Shown one piece after another: positions 1-9,098 of a stretch of DNA of 64,000 nucleotides. Made by a program: the position numbers and the translations under genes. The notes under the pieces are model-generated. The model was not told where the DNA came from and searched no databases. It saw only the letters and a program-made list of their open reading frames with translations. The stretch's first letter is position 1; each line of letters begins with the position of its first letter. The stretch is from Schaalia vaccimaxillae DSM 15804 (GTDB lineage: Bacteria; Actinomycetota; Actinomycetes; Actinomycetales; Actinomycetaceae), in contig NZ_ATUX01000005.1 in assembly GCF_000420425.1 (NCBI RefSeq), forward strand, positions 124,001 to 188,000. The letters run 5' to 3'.

Positions 1-328
1 CGTCAACTTCATGCTCGACCAGTGCCACAACCTCGAGGAAAAGATCCCCGGCCAGATCCGCTCCGTCATCAACGTCCAGGAAGCCACCGCCAAGGCCCTG
101 CTCGTCGACGAGGATGCCCTCAAGAAGGCTCAGCTCGAACACGACGTCATTGCAGCCAATGACATCCTCATGGATGCCTTCTGGACTGACGTTCGCCCGC
201 TGCTGTGCGAACTGCGTGAAGAAAAGGGTCTCGAGGCCGAGCCACTGGCAGCCTTCAACGCCTCCGGCTACCTTGCCAAGATTGCCGAAGAACGCGTGGG
301 TGGCCAGCAGGCCAGCTGGGGCGCCTGA
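1..328 (+). CDS. rhaI: L-rhamnose isomerase, C-terminal part (cut by window edge)
   Basis: This is the last ~109 codons of a gene that begins before the window; the frame is open from base 2 and stops with TGA at 326-328. The visible tail ends in an ERVGGQQASWGA-like sequence, which I recognise from the Pseudomonas stutzeri/actinobacterial type of L-rhamnose isomerase (TIM barrel, converts L-rhamnose to L-rhamnulose). The catalytic metal-binding part lies outside the window, so the call rests on the tail and on the next gene being rhamnulokinase. It would supply the kinase substrate directly. Gap to the kinase is 163 bases and contains a strong hairpin, so the two are probably co-transcribed with partial attenuation (inference). 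Confidence 0.7.
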   Translation, partial: VNFMLDQCHNLEEKIPGQIRSVINVQEATAKALLVDEDALKKAQLEHDVIAANDILMDAFWTDVRPLLCELREEKGLEAEPLAAFNASGYLAKIAEERVGGQQASWGA

Positions 329-410
329 TCACCACTGACACCTAAGGCCGCTCCGCCCAAAGTATTGAACCGGATGGCAGCGAATCCCACTATGGGGACA
401 CATTGCGATG

Positions 411-453
411 GAGGGCCGTCCCGCACCCCGGCACGGGTGCGCGGGACGGCCTC
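411..453 (+). promoter_or_regulatory. Intercistronic stem-loop between isomerase and kinase genes
   Basis: Perfect 11-bp arms, GGCCGTCCCGC at 414-424 and its complement at 441-451, enclose a GC-rich loop. There is no T-run after either arm, so it fits an attenuator, mRNA-stabilising hairpin or U-less terminator rather than a classical intrinsic terminator. Confidence 0.6.
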
Positions 454-491
454 ATTCGTGCCAACGCCGTGACCACGAAACGAGAAATAAT

Positions 492-1991
492 ATGACTTGG
501 ACCGTTGCAGCAGTTGACCTAGGAGCCTCATCCGGGCGCGTCTTGCGTACCGTATTCAATGAGGGCGTCCTGAGCGTCGAGGAATGCGGGCGCTTCCCCA
601 ATGGCCCGGTGCGCGTTCCTGTCAACGGCGGCGACGACTTCGAGTGGGACATTCTTGCTCTGTGGACGGGCGTGCGTCAGGGCCTGGCCGAGGCTGCGCG
701 CCGAGGACCCGTTGATGCCATTGGCATCGACACCTGGGCTGTGGACTACGGCCTGCTGGATGTCGATGGACGCCTCGTCGGCAACCCTCAGTGTTACCGC
801 TCCCCGCGCACGGCGGACGCCGTTGATGCCGTCTACGCGGTGATGAACGCCGACGTGCTCTATGCTCGCAACGGTCTGCAGTTCCAGCCCTTCAACTCGA
901 TGTTCCAACTCATTGCCGACAAGGAACAGGCCCGTGCCCGTGAGGGCGTCAAAATGCTAATGATCCCCGACCTTCTTGGCTATTGGTTGACAGGTCGGCG
1001 TGTCTGCGAGGTGACGAATGCATCGACGACCGGCCTCGTAGATCCCCACACCCGCTGCTGGGACCCCGAGGTTCTCGCACTCCTCGCTGAGCACTTTGGC
1101 GTCGATGTGCCCGGTCTCCTGCCCGAACTCGTCGAACCCGGCGAAATCGTCGGCCCCGTGCGCCTGGACGGTGTTGACCTGCGGACCTCTGCGGGTGAGC
1201 CGACTCCTTTGGTTGCTGTGGGGACTCACGATACCGCGTCGGCTGTGGCAGCAGTTCCTGCAGTCGACGGCAAGCGCTTCGGTTTCGTGTCATCAGGTAC
1301 TTGGTCGCTAGTTGGCACTGAATTGGATGAGCCGGTGCTTTCTGCCGACTCGCGCGCCGCGAACTTTACGAACGAACTAGGGGTGGACGGCACTGTGCGA
1401 TACCTTAAAAACATCATGGGCATGTGGGTTCAGCAAGAGTGCCTGCGACAGTGGCGAGCCCAAGGAGACGCAGACCTATCCTGGCCCATCCTGGACGCTG
1501 AAACGGATGCGGCCCAGCCCATGCGAACGCTCTTCGACATCAATGACCCCGAGTTCTTCGCGCCCGGAGACATGCTAGGGCGGATCAACGCCTGGTGTGC
1601 GAAGGTCGGTGAGCCCTTGCCTGAGAACCGCGGGCAGCTGCTGCGCTCGATCACCGAGTCACTTGTGGTTGCCTACCGGCGGGCACTGCGCGAAGCCTCG
1701 GAGCTATCGGGCCGCCTCCTCGAGGTTATCCACATCGTTGGCGGCGGCTCGAAGAATGCCCTCCTGTGCCAGGGGACCGCCGACGCAACCGGGCTCCCCG
1801 TGGTTGCAGGCCCAGTTGAGGGAACGGCCTTTGGCAATATGATCGTGCAGCTACGGGCTGTTGGGGCTCTTGAAGGCAGCCTGTCGGATCTGCGTGTGGT
1901 GGTTGCTGCGTCTGAGACGGTGACCCGGTATGAACCGCGGCCCGAGGCAATGGCAGACTGGGATGCCGCCGAGAAGCGGGTGTGTGGCTAG
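492..1991 (+). CDS. rhaB: Rhamnulokinase
   Basis: FGGY-family sugar kinase of 499 residues, the usual length. It phosphorylates L-rhamnulose at O-1 with ATP in the cytoplasm. Visible family features: the N-terminal phosphate-binding loop DLGASSGRV from residue 9, HDTASAV at about 246 (the conserved HD pair of the sugar site), the SSGTWSLVG phosphate-2 region, and a GGGSKN adenosine motif late in the protein. An upstream in-frame ATG at 408 would add 28 residues read out of the hairpin and not seen in the family, so ATG 492 is preferred; only a weak GAGAAA lies before it. It follows the isomerase on the same strand and belongs to the rhamnose pathway completed by the aldolase at 25,334. Confidence 0.93.
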   Translation: MTWTVAAVDLGASSGRVLRTVFNEGVLSVEECGRFPNGPVRVPVNGGDDFEWDILALWTGVRQGLAEAARRGPVDAIGIDTWAVDYGLLDVDGRLVGNPQCYRSPRTADAVDAVYAVMNADVLYARNGLQFQPFNSMFQLIADKEQARAREGVKMLMIPDLLGYWLTGRRVCEVTNASTTGLVDPHTRCWDPEVLALLAEHFGVDVPGLLPELVEPGEIVGPVRLDGVDLRTSAGEPTPLVAVGTHDTASAVAAVPAVDGKRFGFVSSGTWSLVGTELDEPVLSADSRAANFTNELGVDGTVRYLKNIMGMWVQQECLRQWRAQGDADLSWPILDAETDAAQPMRTLFDINDPEFFAPGDMLGRINAWCAKVGEPLPENRGQLLRSITESLVVAYRRALREASELSGRLLEVIHIVGGGSKNALLCQGTADATGLPVVAGPVEGTAFGNMIVQLRAVGALEGSLSDLRVVVAASETVTRYEPRPEAMADWDAAEKRVCG

Positions 1992-2040
1992 GCCCCGGCA
2001 GCCGCTTCCTCCCCGCCGACTCCCAGTCGTTCCTTTTTCC

Positions 2041-2112
2041 GCCGAGAGCAGACCTTATGGTCGTTTTTGGCCCGAAATTGGGCTGGATTTGCCCACAAAG
2101 TCTGCTCTCGGC
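2041..2112. repeat. Long hairpin with 13-bp perfect arms
   Basis: GCCGAGAGCAGAC at 2041-2053 is repeated in inverted form at 2100-2112, with a second small palindrome (GCCC...GGGC) in the loop at about 2070-2083. It lies after the rhamnulokinase stop. It may act as terminator for rhaB or be a small palindromic element; no T-run is seen. Confidence 0.6.
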
Positions 2113-2160
2113 GCATGTGGGGGCTAGAAGACGCTCTGAAAGCCAAGTCATTTCGGTTTC

Positions 2161-2284
2161 ACCCGCAGTTTTAGACACAGTCGTTCGGCAAGTTTGGAGC
2201 GCTTCTGGCGTTTTCGCAGGTCACAGAGGTGCGCCTAAATTTGCAGCGGGTGCAGACGCCACGACTGTGTCTATTTTTGCGGGT
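2161..2284. repeat. 124-bp element with 24-bp inverted ends, copy A
   Basis: Left end ACCCGCAGTTTTAGACACAG (continues TCGT) at 2161-2184 and right end at 2261-2284 are complementary except for a few central bases. Nearly the same two ends occur at 44,304-44,418 (copy B) around an unrelated middle. The copy sits between two converging genes. No transposase or obvious gene is inside it. It looks like a MITE-type or REP-like element (inference). Confidence 0.7.
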
Positions 2285-2318
2285 TGGGGAAGGCTAGAGC
2301 CGGTATAAGGGCAAGACA

Positions 2319-2359
2319 ATCGGGGCCTGCCCGTCCAGAATCGGACAGGAGGCCCCGAT
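2319..2359 (-). terminator. Terminator after the GH106 gene
   Basis: Interrupted arms ATCGGGGCCTGCCCGTCC (2319-2336) and GGACAGGAGGCCCCGAT (2343-2359) form a stable stem 12 bases past the minus-strand stop at 2371. A T-rich tract is lacking. Confidence 0.6.
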
Positions 2360-2370
2360 CCTTATGCGGG

Positions 2371-5300
2371 CTAGCTCTGCGTCATCCATTTCCGGCTGGC
2401 CAATGAGATGCCACCCGCACAGGCCGTGATTGCCGCAGCAGCCAAAATCACCGCGGTCGTCAAGCCAGTTGCGGCTAACGAGCCCGACTTTCCTGACGCT
2501 TTCTTGGCTTTAGTGGATGACTTCTTTGCCTCATCAGACAAAGATGAACCTGCACCATCCGAGGCTTTGTTGCCTGAGACGATCACCGTCACACGCGCCT
2601 CCGCTGACAAGGCCGGATCGGCTTGGGACAACACAACTCGATGTGCTCCCAGATCAGCATCTGTGGGAATCGTAAATGTGAAGGTCACCGAACCATCCTC
2701 ATCAGCAACAGCAGAACCAATCGTCACCGGATCTGAATAGAACACAGCATCGACCGCGACCTCTGGGGCGAAGCCACTGCCTTTAATGATGATTGCTGCG
2801 CCTTGCTCAACGCGCTCGGGATCGACCTCAACTGACGGTGCAAAGGTGGGAGTGCTCTGGTCAACGGGCGTCACCGTTCGCAACACGACTGGCTCCATCA
2901 GACCTGCCGGCATTAACTGATCCGAACCATGTGTTGACGCATAAGCTATGTACTTCGCGTTCGCTACCGGATCAGTCGCGTAAGCCTGTTTCAGACAAAC
3001 CCTGCGATTGTTTTGCGCAGGCTGAACTTCAATCTCGATGGTGTTCTCACCAGAGACAAGAGCCTCGGCAATATCCACACGGAACGGTGAATGCGTCAAC
3101 TGCTTCGTCAAGGCTGACGGCAGTGCCGAATTCACTCGGACAGTAACAGCTTGGCCAACAGAACCAAGGTCAAGAACGGCTCCGCCCTCGCGAATCTCGT
3201 CAACATTCGACACGTTGAAGCTGGTCCGGTAGGTGCCAGCATTGGTTACGCACGCCAGCTGCCCATCAAGAAAATCCGAGGATGTCCAGTCTCCCAGAAC
3301 ACTGCCGCCGTCTTCACCAAAGACCTGGGATTTAGAAACAGAAGGCACCTTTGCTCCGATATTGTCCGCGGTGACTTCCAAGGTGAAATCAGCCAGTTCA
3401 AGTGTCTGATCACCGCCGAAGGTTGTGATCGAATCAGGTAGCCCAGCCGATAGATGCTCAGCGGAGAAAGCTGAACCCGCGGGCTGACAGAGGAGAACAA
3501 CTGCCCCATTGGCTTCAAGAGTTGCGTTGGCCGTGCTATTTTCAACATCTGACTTGTGGATTGTGCCTTGCTCGAGGTCGAGCCAGAAGCAGGTTGCAGA
3601 CGCATCTGCGACCTGCGCTGTCAGCGTTGTCGCGGAGTCAGCTGAAGTGTTACGGAAATAAGCGAGCTCAGCGCCCTCGTCGAGGCTGCGGCGGTTGAAA
3701 CGCACCGAATCGTTGGTCGCGTAGGAGATCGCCGCCGTCGAATCCGCCTTAAGGGCAGTCACGAGGGTGTCCGTTGATGTCAGACCGCCCATCGCTTGAA
3801 AGATTGCGACTGCCTGCGCGTCGAGGTCGGTGTAAGCGCCATCGGCATAACCCGGCTGCGAGCTCACTGGCGTTTCGTGGAAGTAAATCGGCGCTCCTGC
3901 AGACCGCAGGGTCTGCAAAGCTTTGAGAGTTTCCAACGGAACCGAAGCGGCTTCAACGACGAGGGCGTCGTAGCGAGTGTTGCCATTGGCAATCAGTTCT
4001 CCGCCTTCCCAGACCAACCCATTGATGATCGTGTCGTCGTTGATCATGTCCCAGGCCAAGCCATTCGATTGAAGGACGTTAATCGTTGAAATCGGTGTGG
4101 CGTCGGAACCAAAACCTGCAGTCTGAGCGAGGTCTTCCAGCATGGGCTTGTAAACAGCCACGTCAGCGCTGGGCGAACCCAACTGCATGGTGTAATTCGC
4201 GCGCGACGCATAAGCGTTCAAAGTTGGCCAGTACGAGTTCAGAGGATTTTTTCCTCCATAGCAACACCAATGGTTGGCCATGCACGCCATCCTTCCTCAG
4301 TGAACAGATCGTCATCCGAGGACGATGCCTCAGAGCCGAAATAAGGGGCGGATAGGCCGTGGTAGAAGAAGTTATTGACTCCCGAAGTGGCCATCAAGTC
4401 GTAGCCCTGTTTGAGGAACTCTGGAGTGACAGTAAATGGTACTGAACCAAGAGTGAAGACCTCCGATGTCACCAGCTTCTTTCCATACAGGTGAACGCCC
4501 GAGGACACGCGTTTGAGGTTGTATTCGTTGAGGCCTTCAGTTTCTGGAATGTCGACGTACTTGGCTGCTCCCAAAATATCGATCGGGGATTGTAAGCCTG
4601 CTGGCGGTACAAGATGCCGTAGTTAGCTAGGGTCGTCGAGAATGCTTCCATTCCGTCCTGGAATGCTTCGTTCACGAGCTGCGCATAGTCGTAGTTGACA
4701 CGCTTTGCCTCGTCAGCAGTCAGTCCTGCATCAACCAGGCTCACGTCGCCTCCGCTGAAGCGGCTGAGCTCAAGTGGATTAAGCCCCTGATCAGCAAAGT
4801 TCAGCTTGATAGTCGGAGCACCGTCAATAAGGAACGACTCCCCGAAATACTGGTAGAAACTGGGAATGAACTTCGTGATGTCGTAGCCGAGCAGCTCTTT
4901 CGACTCTGCGGCTGCCTGAACTACCTGGTTGTAGTGCGCATCCGTGTAGAACTCGTAGGAGTCATTGAAGGCTGCGCGCACATCACGCGAATTGATGATT
5001 TTGTTCAGCTCGGCTTGGCCTAGCCAACCGTTGACCATGTTGGTTACTGCTCTGCCATCGAGGTGGTCAACGACGCGGTTGCGCTGTCCGGTAGTCGTGT
5101 TCTCAACGATTGAGTTGAAGCCATACGAGCCAGTGTGTGTTGAATCCAAGGCGATGACCTCATAGCGACCAGCTTCAAGTCCCGCCGTATCGAGATTGAC
5201 AGTAGCGGCCCCTGCTTGCGGATACAGGACCGTCGCATTCGCCAAATCAACGACTGTCTTATTTTGGTAGGTCTTGACCGATGAGAGATCCGATGACAAG

Positions 5301-6010
5301 GACTGGTTGTTGCTGGATAGTGGCTCGCCCTCGTCAAGGACTTTGGCAATGATTACGCTGGAAAGCTCAGCTACCGACGGATCCCATTCGGCAAAGTCGA
5401 AGCCAAATTTTTCGGTGGCGAAGATGGGGGAAGCTTCGACATCAGGAATTTGAATGTCAATGGCGGCGCCGGGGGTGATGTTAAGCGTTGACCTACCCAA
5501 GGCCATTGTGGCCTGAGAATCCGCTAGCGCCACAGAGTCGTCGTTGGCCAGGTATCCCGAACCGATATTGAGGTCAACGATGATGCCAAGTTTGTTGGCG
5601 TGGGCAATGACTTTGTCGAGTTTTTCGAAGTATTCGGGGGACTCGTAAGAGGCAATCTGTTCGATGTCGTAGCCGAGTCCTTTGGAGTCGTAAAAGTATC
5701 CGGTGGTTGTGCCATCCCCTGTCAGGAAGCCTTTGGAGAAAGCCACGATCTCAACAGCTCCGAAGCCCTTTTCGTGGAGGTAGTTAACTTGAGCAATGAG
5801 ATCTTCAGTGGAAGCAGCATTGCCGGGCCACCACCAGCGCACACCTGGGCGGTAGGTGATGTCCGGATTGGCGAATTGTTCCGCGTCCAGAGTTGGCGTG
5901 GTTGCTGCGTGAGCTTGGTTATGGGCCGGTACGTTGATCATGGTCAGCGCCAGTGGGAGAGCTGCGAAAGCCACGAGTGCTCGTGCTCTGTGTTTGTGCG
6001 AAAACGCCAT
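2371..6010 (-). pseudogene. Wall-anchored GH106 alpha-L-rhamnosidase, interrupted by two frameshifts
   Basis: The minus-strand reading continues one protein through three frames: 6010 to about 4585, then to about 4250, then to the stop at 2371 (about 1,210 residues in all). Start ATG 6010 has GGAGA 7 bases upstream. A signal peptide (MAFSHKHRARAL..., cleavage near AHA-ATT) is followed by the RWWWPGN motif and GFGAVEIV segment typical of GH106, which cleaves terminal alpha-L-rhamnose. The last part has jelly-roll-like domains, an IPT/Ig-like stalk domain and a sortase signal LAATG, hydrophobic stretch and charged tail. Shift 1 is at the CCCCGATC sequence near 4581-4590. Shift 2 is in a run of six A (minus strand) near 4247-4254, where a seventh A would restore the frame. 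As it stands translation would end at 4469 and give an unanchored 513-residue fragment. Sequencing error or phase variation cannot be excluded. Confidence 0.8.
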
Positions 6011-6051
6011 AGGTTTCTCCGTTGAAATCGATGGTGATGGGCGTGATCGAA

Positions 6052-6061
6052 ACATCGATGT
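6052..6061. promoter_or_regulatory. Candidate operator upstream of the GH106 gene
   Basis: Perfect palindrome ACATCGATGT, 42 bases before the GH106 start codon and in the interval between it and the LacI gene. The position suits a repressor site, but it differs from the AACGTT-centred sites elsewhere, so this is only a candidate. Confidence 0.3.
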
Positions 6062-6147
6062 AACGATTCACGTGATAGGGACTACAGGCGATTCGCTAGA
6101 GGAATCTCACGGATTCGCTCGATTGAAGTACGAGTTGTCGTTGATTG

Positions 6148-7170
6148 TCAGCTCCGGGCTGGGCCAGATGTCGATCGCGCTACGAGTCGGGGCGTGATGA
6201 CTTCGTGAACGGAGTCCTTGCGCCCGTCGATGCGCTCGAGAAGTAGCCGGATCGCGATCTGTCCTGTTTGGATCCCCGACTCGTCGATGGTGGTCAGCGA
6301 GACTCGGGAAAGGCCTGCAGTGTGTACGTTGTCGTAGCCGGTGATCGACAGGTCGTCCGGGACATGCAAGCCGAGCTCGTCGGCGGCCCGAAGTGCGCCG
6401 AAGGCGGCGGAGTCGGCTCCTGCGAATATCGCTGTCGGAGGATGTTTCCTCTTGGTGACTCTGTGTACCGCGTCGAATCCGCCGGATTCTGAGTATGCGG
6501 TGGTGATGACGTCGGGGGTTAAGCCGTGGGCCTCCATCGCGTCGGTGTATCCCTGTAGGCGTGCGGTATGGGAGAGTTTGAAATTCTGCTCGGTTGTTGT
6601 TGAGGGCATGGTGATGTGGGCGATCCGCTCATGTCCTAGGCCCGCGAGGTGGTCGATCATCAGGCGTGCGCCGAGAGCCTCGTCGGTGACCACGGTGTCG
6701 AAGCTTGAGGCGGCGCCGTGCAGTGCGATCGTGACGATTGGGAGTGTTCGGGAGAATCGGGCTAAGAGCTTCTCGTCGAGGCGTGGAGCGACGAGAATCA
6801 GGCCGTCGACTTGCAGATCGATGAGCTCCTCTAGCCGCTTGGCATAGCGGTCGGGGTCGAGTCGTCCGTTGACGATGAGGTCGTGGTAGTCAGTGTTCTC
6901 CAGCTCGTCCGCGATCGCCTGAGCGATCTCGAACTGGAAGGGTGAGGAGAAGTCGACGAGTATGACGCCGATTGAGTAGCTGTGGCCCCTCATTGCGCGG
7001 GCTCCTGCTCGAGGGCGATAATTGAGCTTGTCGATCGCTGTGGTCACGCGCTCCCTCATCTGGTCTGATACGCCGTATGCGCTGCGCAGGACCTTGGACA
7101 CTGCTGCCACTGAAACACCTGCCTCTGCAGCCACGTCCTTGATGGTTGCGCGCGGTGGAGGGGTAGCCAT
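6148..7170 (-). CDS. LacI-family transcriptional repressor
   Basis: 340 residues. The N-terminal helix-turn-helix reads TIKDVAAEAGVSVAAVSKV and is followed by the hinge (YRPRAGARAMRG) and a periplasmic-binding-protein-like sensor domain ending in the ITPRLVARSTSG pattern common in the family. ATG 7170 is chosen because GGAGG lies 7-8 bases upstream and the HTH begins a few residues later; a longer in-frame start at 7272 adds residues not seen in the family. It lies between the GH106 gene and the divergent importer/glycosidase operon, so it probably represses both in the absence of a rhamnoside-derived inducer. The AACGTT-centred site at 7453-7464 is its likely target (inference). Confidence 0.9.
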   Translation of the reverse strand: MATPPPRATIKDVAAEAGVSVAAVSKVLRSAYGVSDQMRERVTTAIDKLNYRPRAGARAMRGHSYSIGVILVDFSSPFQFEIAQAIADELENTDYHDLIVNGRLDPDRYAKRLEELIDLQVDGLILVAPRLDEKLLARFSRTLPIVTIALHGAASSFDTVVTDEALGARLMIDHLAGLGHERIAHITMPSTTTEQNFKLSHTARLQGYTDAMEAHGLTPDVITTAYSESGGFDAVHRVTKRKHPPTAIFAGADSAAFGALRAADELGLHVPDDLSITGYDNVHTAGLSRVSLTTIDESGIQTGQIAIRLLLERIDGRKDSVHEVITPRLVARSTSGPARS

Positions 7171-7416
7171 TGATTGCCTCCGTTCTTTCGCTGTCTTGAT
7201 CAGTCTATGTCTCAAGGGAGGGCAATGTCGATAACGGTATACGTGAATGCATTCCTGCAGATATTCGCTCAAGGTGGGGTTATCGAATCGTCGTTGAGTG
7301 GTGAGGTTCCTGCTGAAGTTAACCTGGAATACCTTGCGATTCCGCTTAATTCATCTTCTTGTTCGGTAGCTTTTTCGACTGCTTTTCAGGCCGTTGTCCT
7401 ATGTTGGAGCAAAGCC

Positions 7417-7464
7417 TTGACAGTCTGGGACGCGTGTGCGTATCGTGACGCGTAGAACGTTACA
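7417..7464 (+). promoter_or_regulatory. Promoter and LacI-type operator of the importer/glycosidase operon
   Basis: TTGACA at 7417-7422, an 18-base spacer and TATCGT at 7441-7446 make a near-consensus vegetative promoter. The predicted start site falls on the imperfect palindrome TAGAACGTTACA at 7453-7464, whose AACGTT core is typical of LacI-family operators. The operon start codon is at 7554, leaving a leader of about 100 bases. Confidence 0.7.
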
Positions 7465-7553
7465 CGATTGGTGTGGCGCTCGGAGGATGCCTCGATTTCG
7501 TTCAATGACGGACAGTTACCGGAACGGGGTTTCAAGTGACGAAGGAGTACACG

Positions 7554-9068
7554 ATGAGACGCAGTCTTCCTATGACAGTTGCAGGAGCCGCCGCTCTCTG
7601 CCTCACCCTCGCGGCATGCACGGGAGGCTCGACTGGACGCAGTGCCGCAGGAGTGCAGAAGACCCTCACCCTGGGTATGGCCGCCGATATCCAGGGTTGG
7701 GACCCGTCGAACCAACCTGGATATCAGGGCTGGGCCGGCGAGGCCGTCTGGGACACCGTCATCCGGTGCGATGAATTCGGTAAGCCGCTTCCCGCGATGG
7801 CTGAAACCTGGGAGATCAGTGATGACCAGAAGAGCTTTACCGCACACCTGCGCGAAGGTATGACTTTCACCGACGGAACGGCTGCTGACGCGGAGGATGT
7901 GAAGGCGACCTTCGAATTCGTCTCGCAGAACGGAGGCGCTCAGGGCAACTATGCGGGTATCGCTCTCGAAGTCTCCGATGCCAACACCATCACCGCATCC
8001 TGGCCGGAACCCCAGGCGCAGATGATCAACCGGATGTGCGCTCCAAAGATCACCAGTAGCGAAGTCATCGCATCCGGCGAAGTCAATGACGTCCCGCTCG
8101 GGTCGGGCCCCTACATCCTCGACGAGAAGGCGACCACACGCGGCTCCGTCTACTCCTTCACCAAGAACGAGGCCCACTGGAACGCGGACTCCTACCCGTA
8201 CCAGAAGCTCGTCCTCAACGTCTACGACTCTGAGACCGCGGCACTCAACGCACTCAAGACCGGACAAATCGACGGCACCCTCATCAACGCCCAGACCTAC
8301 GACGAAGTCGTCAACTCGGGCTTCAAAGTTGCCACCATGAACGGACAGACCACGCGTCTGCTCTTGACGGACCACCTCGGGCAGGACATCCCCGCCCTCG
8401 GCGACGTGCGAGTCCGCCAGGCGATGAACATGGTCTTCGACAAGGAAGCAATGGTTAAGTCCCTCTACACGGGACACGGTAAAGCCTCCGCTCAGATTTT
8501 CCGCGAAGGATCTGACGCCTACATCGACGACCTGACCGATCCCTACCCCTTCGATGTTGACAAGGCCAAGGCCCTCATGAAGGAAGCGGGCTACGAGAAT
8601 GGATTCACCCTCCAGCTGCCGACGATGGCAGGACAGAACCACGACGTGCTCATGCCCTATGTCACCCAGCAGCTCGCCGAGCTCAACATCACCGTCGAAC
8701 AGGTGCCGCTGTCGGGCGCGAATGCCATCTCGGACCTGCTCTCGGGAACCTACCCCGTCGTCCTCTGGCAGTTGGGCAACCTCGGTGATTCACTCACCGA
8801 TATCGACATCGTCGTTCGATCGACCGGCTACTGGAATCTCAAGCACCAGGACGACGCCTTCATTGAGGAGCAATGGAGCACCATCCTGACGGGCGATGAG
8901 TCCCAGAAGAAGGATGCCCAGCAGGCGATCAACCAATACGTCATCGATCAGGCATGGTTCGTGCCGATGGTCAACCCCGACGGCTTCTACGCCCACACCG
9001 CCGATGTGAAGATCCCTCACATCTCGGACGTCGAGGGCCTTTCGCCCAAGCTCATCGACTTCCAGTGA
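7554..9068 (+). CDS. ABC importer solute-binding lipoprotein, Opp/Dpp (SBP family 5) type
   Basis: 504 residues. Signal peptide with lipobox LAAC (Cys 22) anchors it to the outer face of the membrane. The body has family-5 features: LTLGMAADIQGWDP near the start, MAETWEISDDQKSFTAHLREGMTFTDG-type core, and VRQAMNMVFDKEAMV in the middle. ATG 7554 has AAGGAG 7 bases upstream; GTG 7536 is rejected. It is the first gene of the operon with two membrane components and two ATPases. The family usually binds peptides or nickel, but members in carbohydrate clusters bind oligosaccharides; the neighbouring glycosidases argue for a rhamnose-containing oligosaccharide here (inference). Confidence 0.88.
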   Translation: MRRSLPMTVAGAAALCLTLAACTGGSTGRSAAGVQKTLTLGMAADIQGWDPSNQPGYQGWAGEAVWDTVIRCDEFGKPLPAMAETWEISDDQKSFTAHLREGMTFTDGTAADAEDVKATFEFVSQNGGAQGNYAGIALEVSDANTITASWPEPQAQMINRMCAPKITSSEVIASGEVNDVPLGSGPYILDEKATTRGSVYSFTKNEAHWNADSYPYQKLVLNVYDSETAALNALKTGQIDGTLINAQTYDEVVNSGFKVATMNGQTTRLLLTDHLGQDIPALGDVRVRQAMNMVFDKEAMVKSLYTGHGKASAQIFREGSDAYIDDLTDPYPFDVDKAKALMKEAGYENGFTLQLPTMAGQNHDVLMPYVTQQLAELNITVEQVPLSGANAISDLLSGTYPVVLWQLGNLGDSLTDIDIVVRSTGYWNLKHQDDAFIEEQWSTILTGDESQKKDAQQAINQYVIDQAWFVPMVNPDGFYAHTADVKIPHISDVEGLSPKLIDFQ

Positions 9069-9098
9069 GTCCGAGCAGCGGCTGGTCAGGAGTTCGAC

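Noticed and set aside
7386-8642. 418-codon open frame on the minus strand opposite the Opp-type binding protein
   Set aside because: It is the antisense shadow of a well-recognised lipoprotein gene and has no family features or ribosome site.
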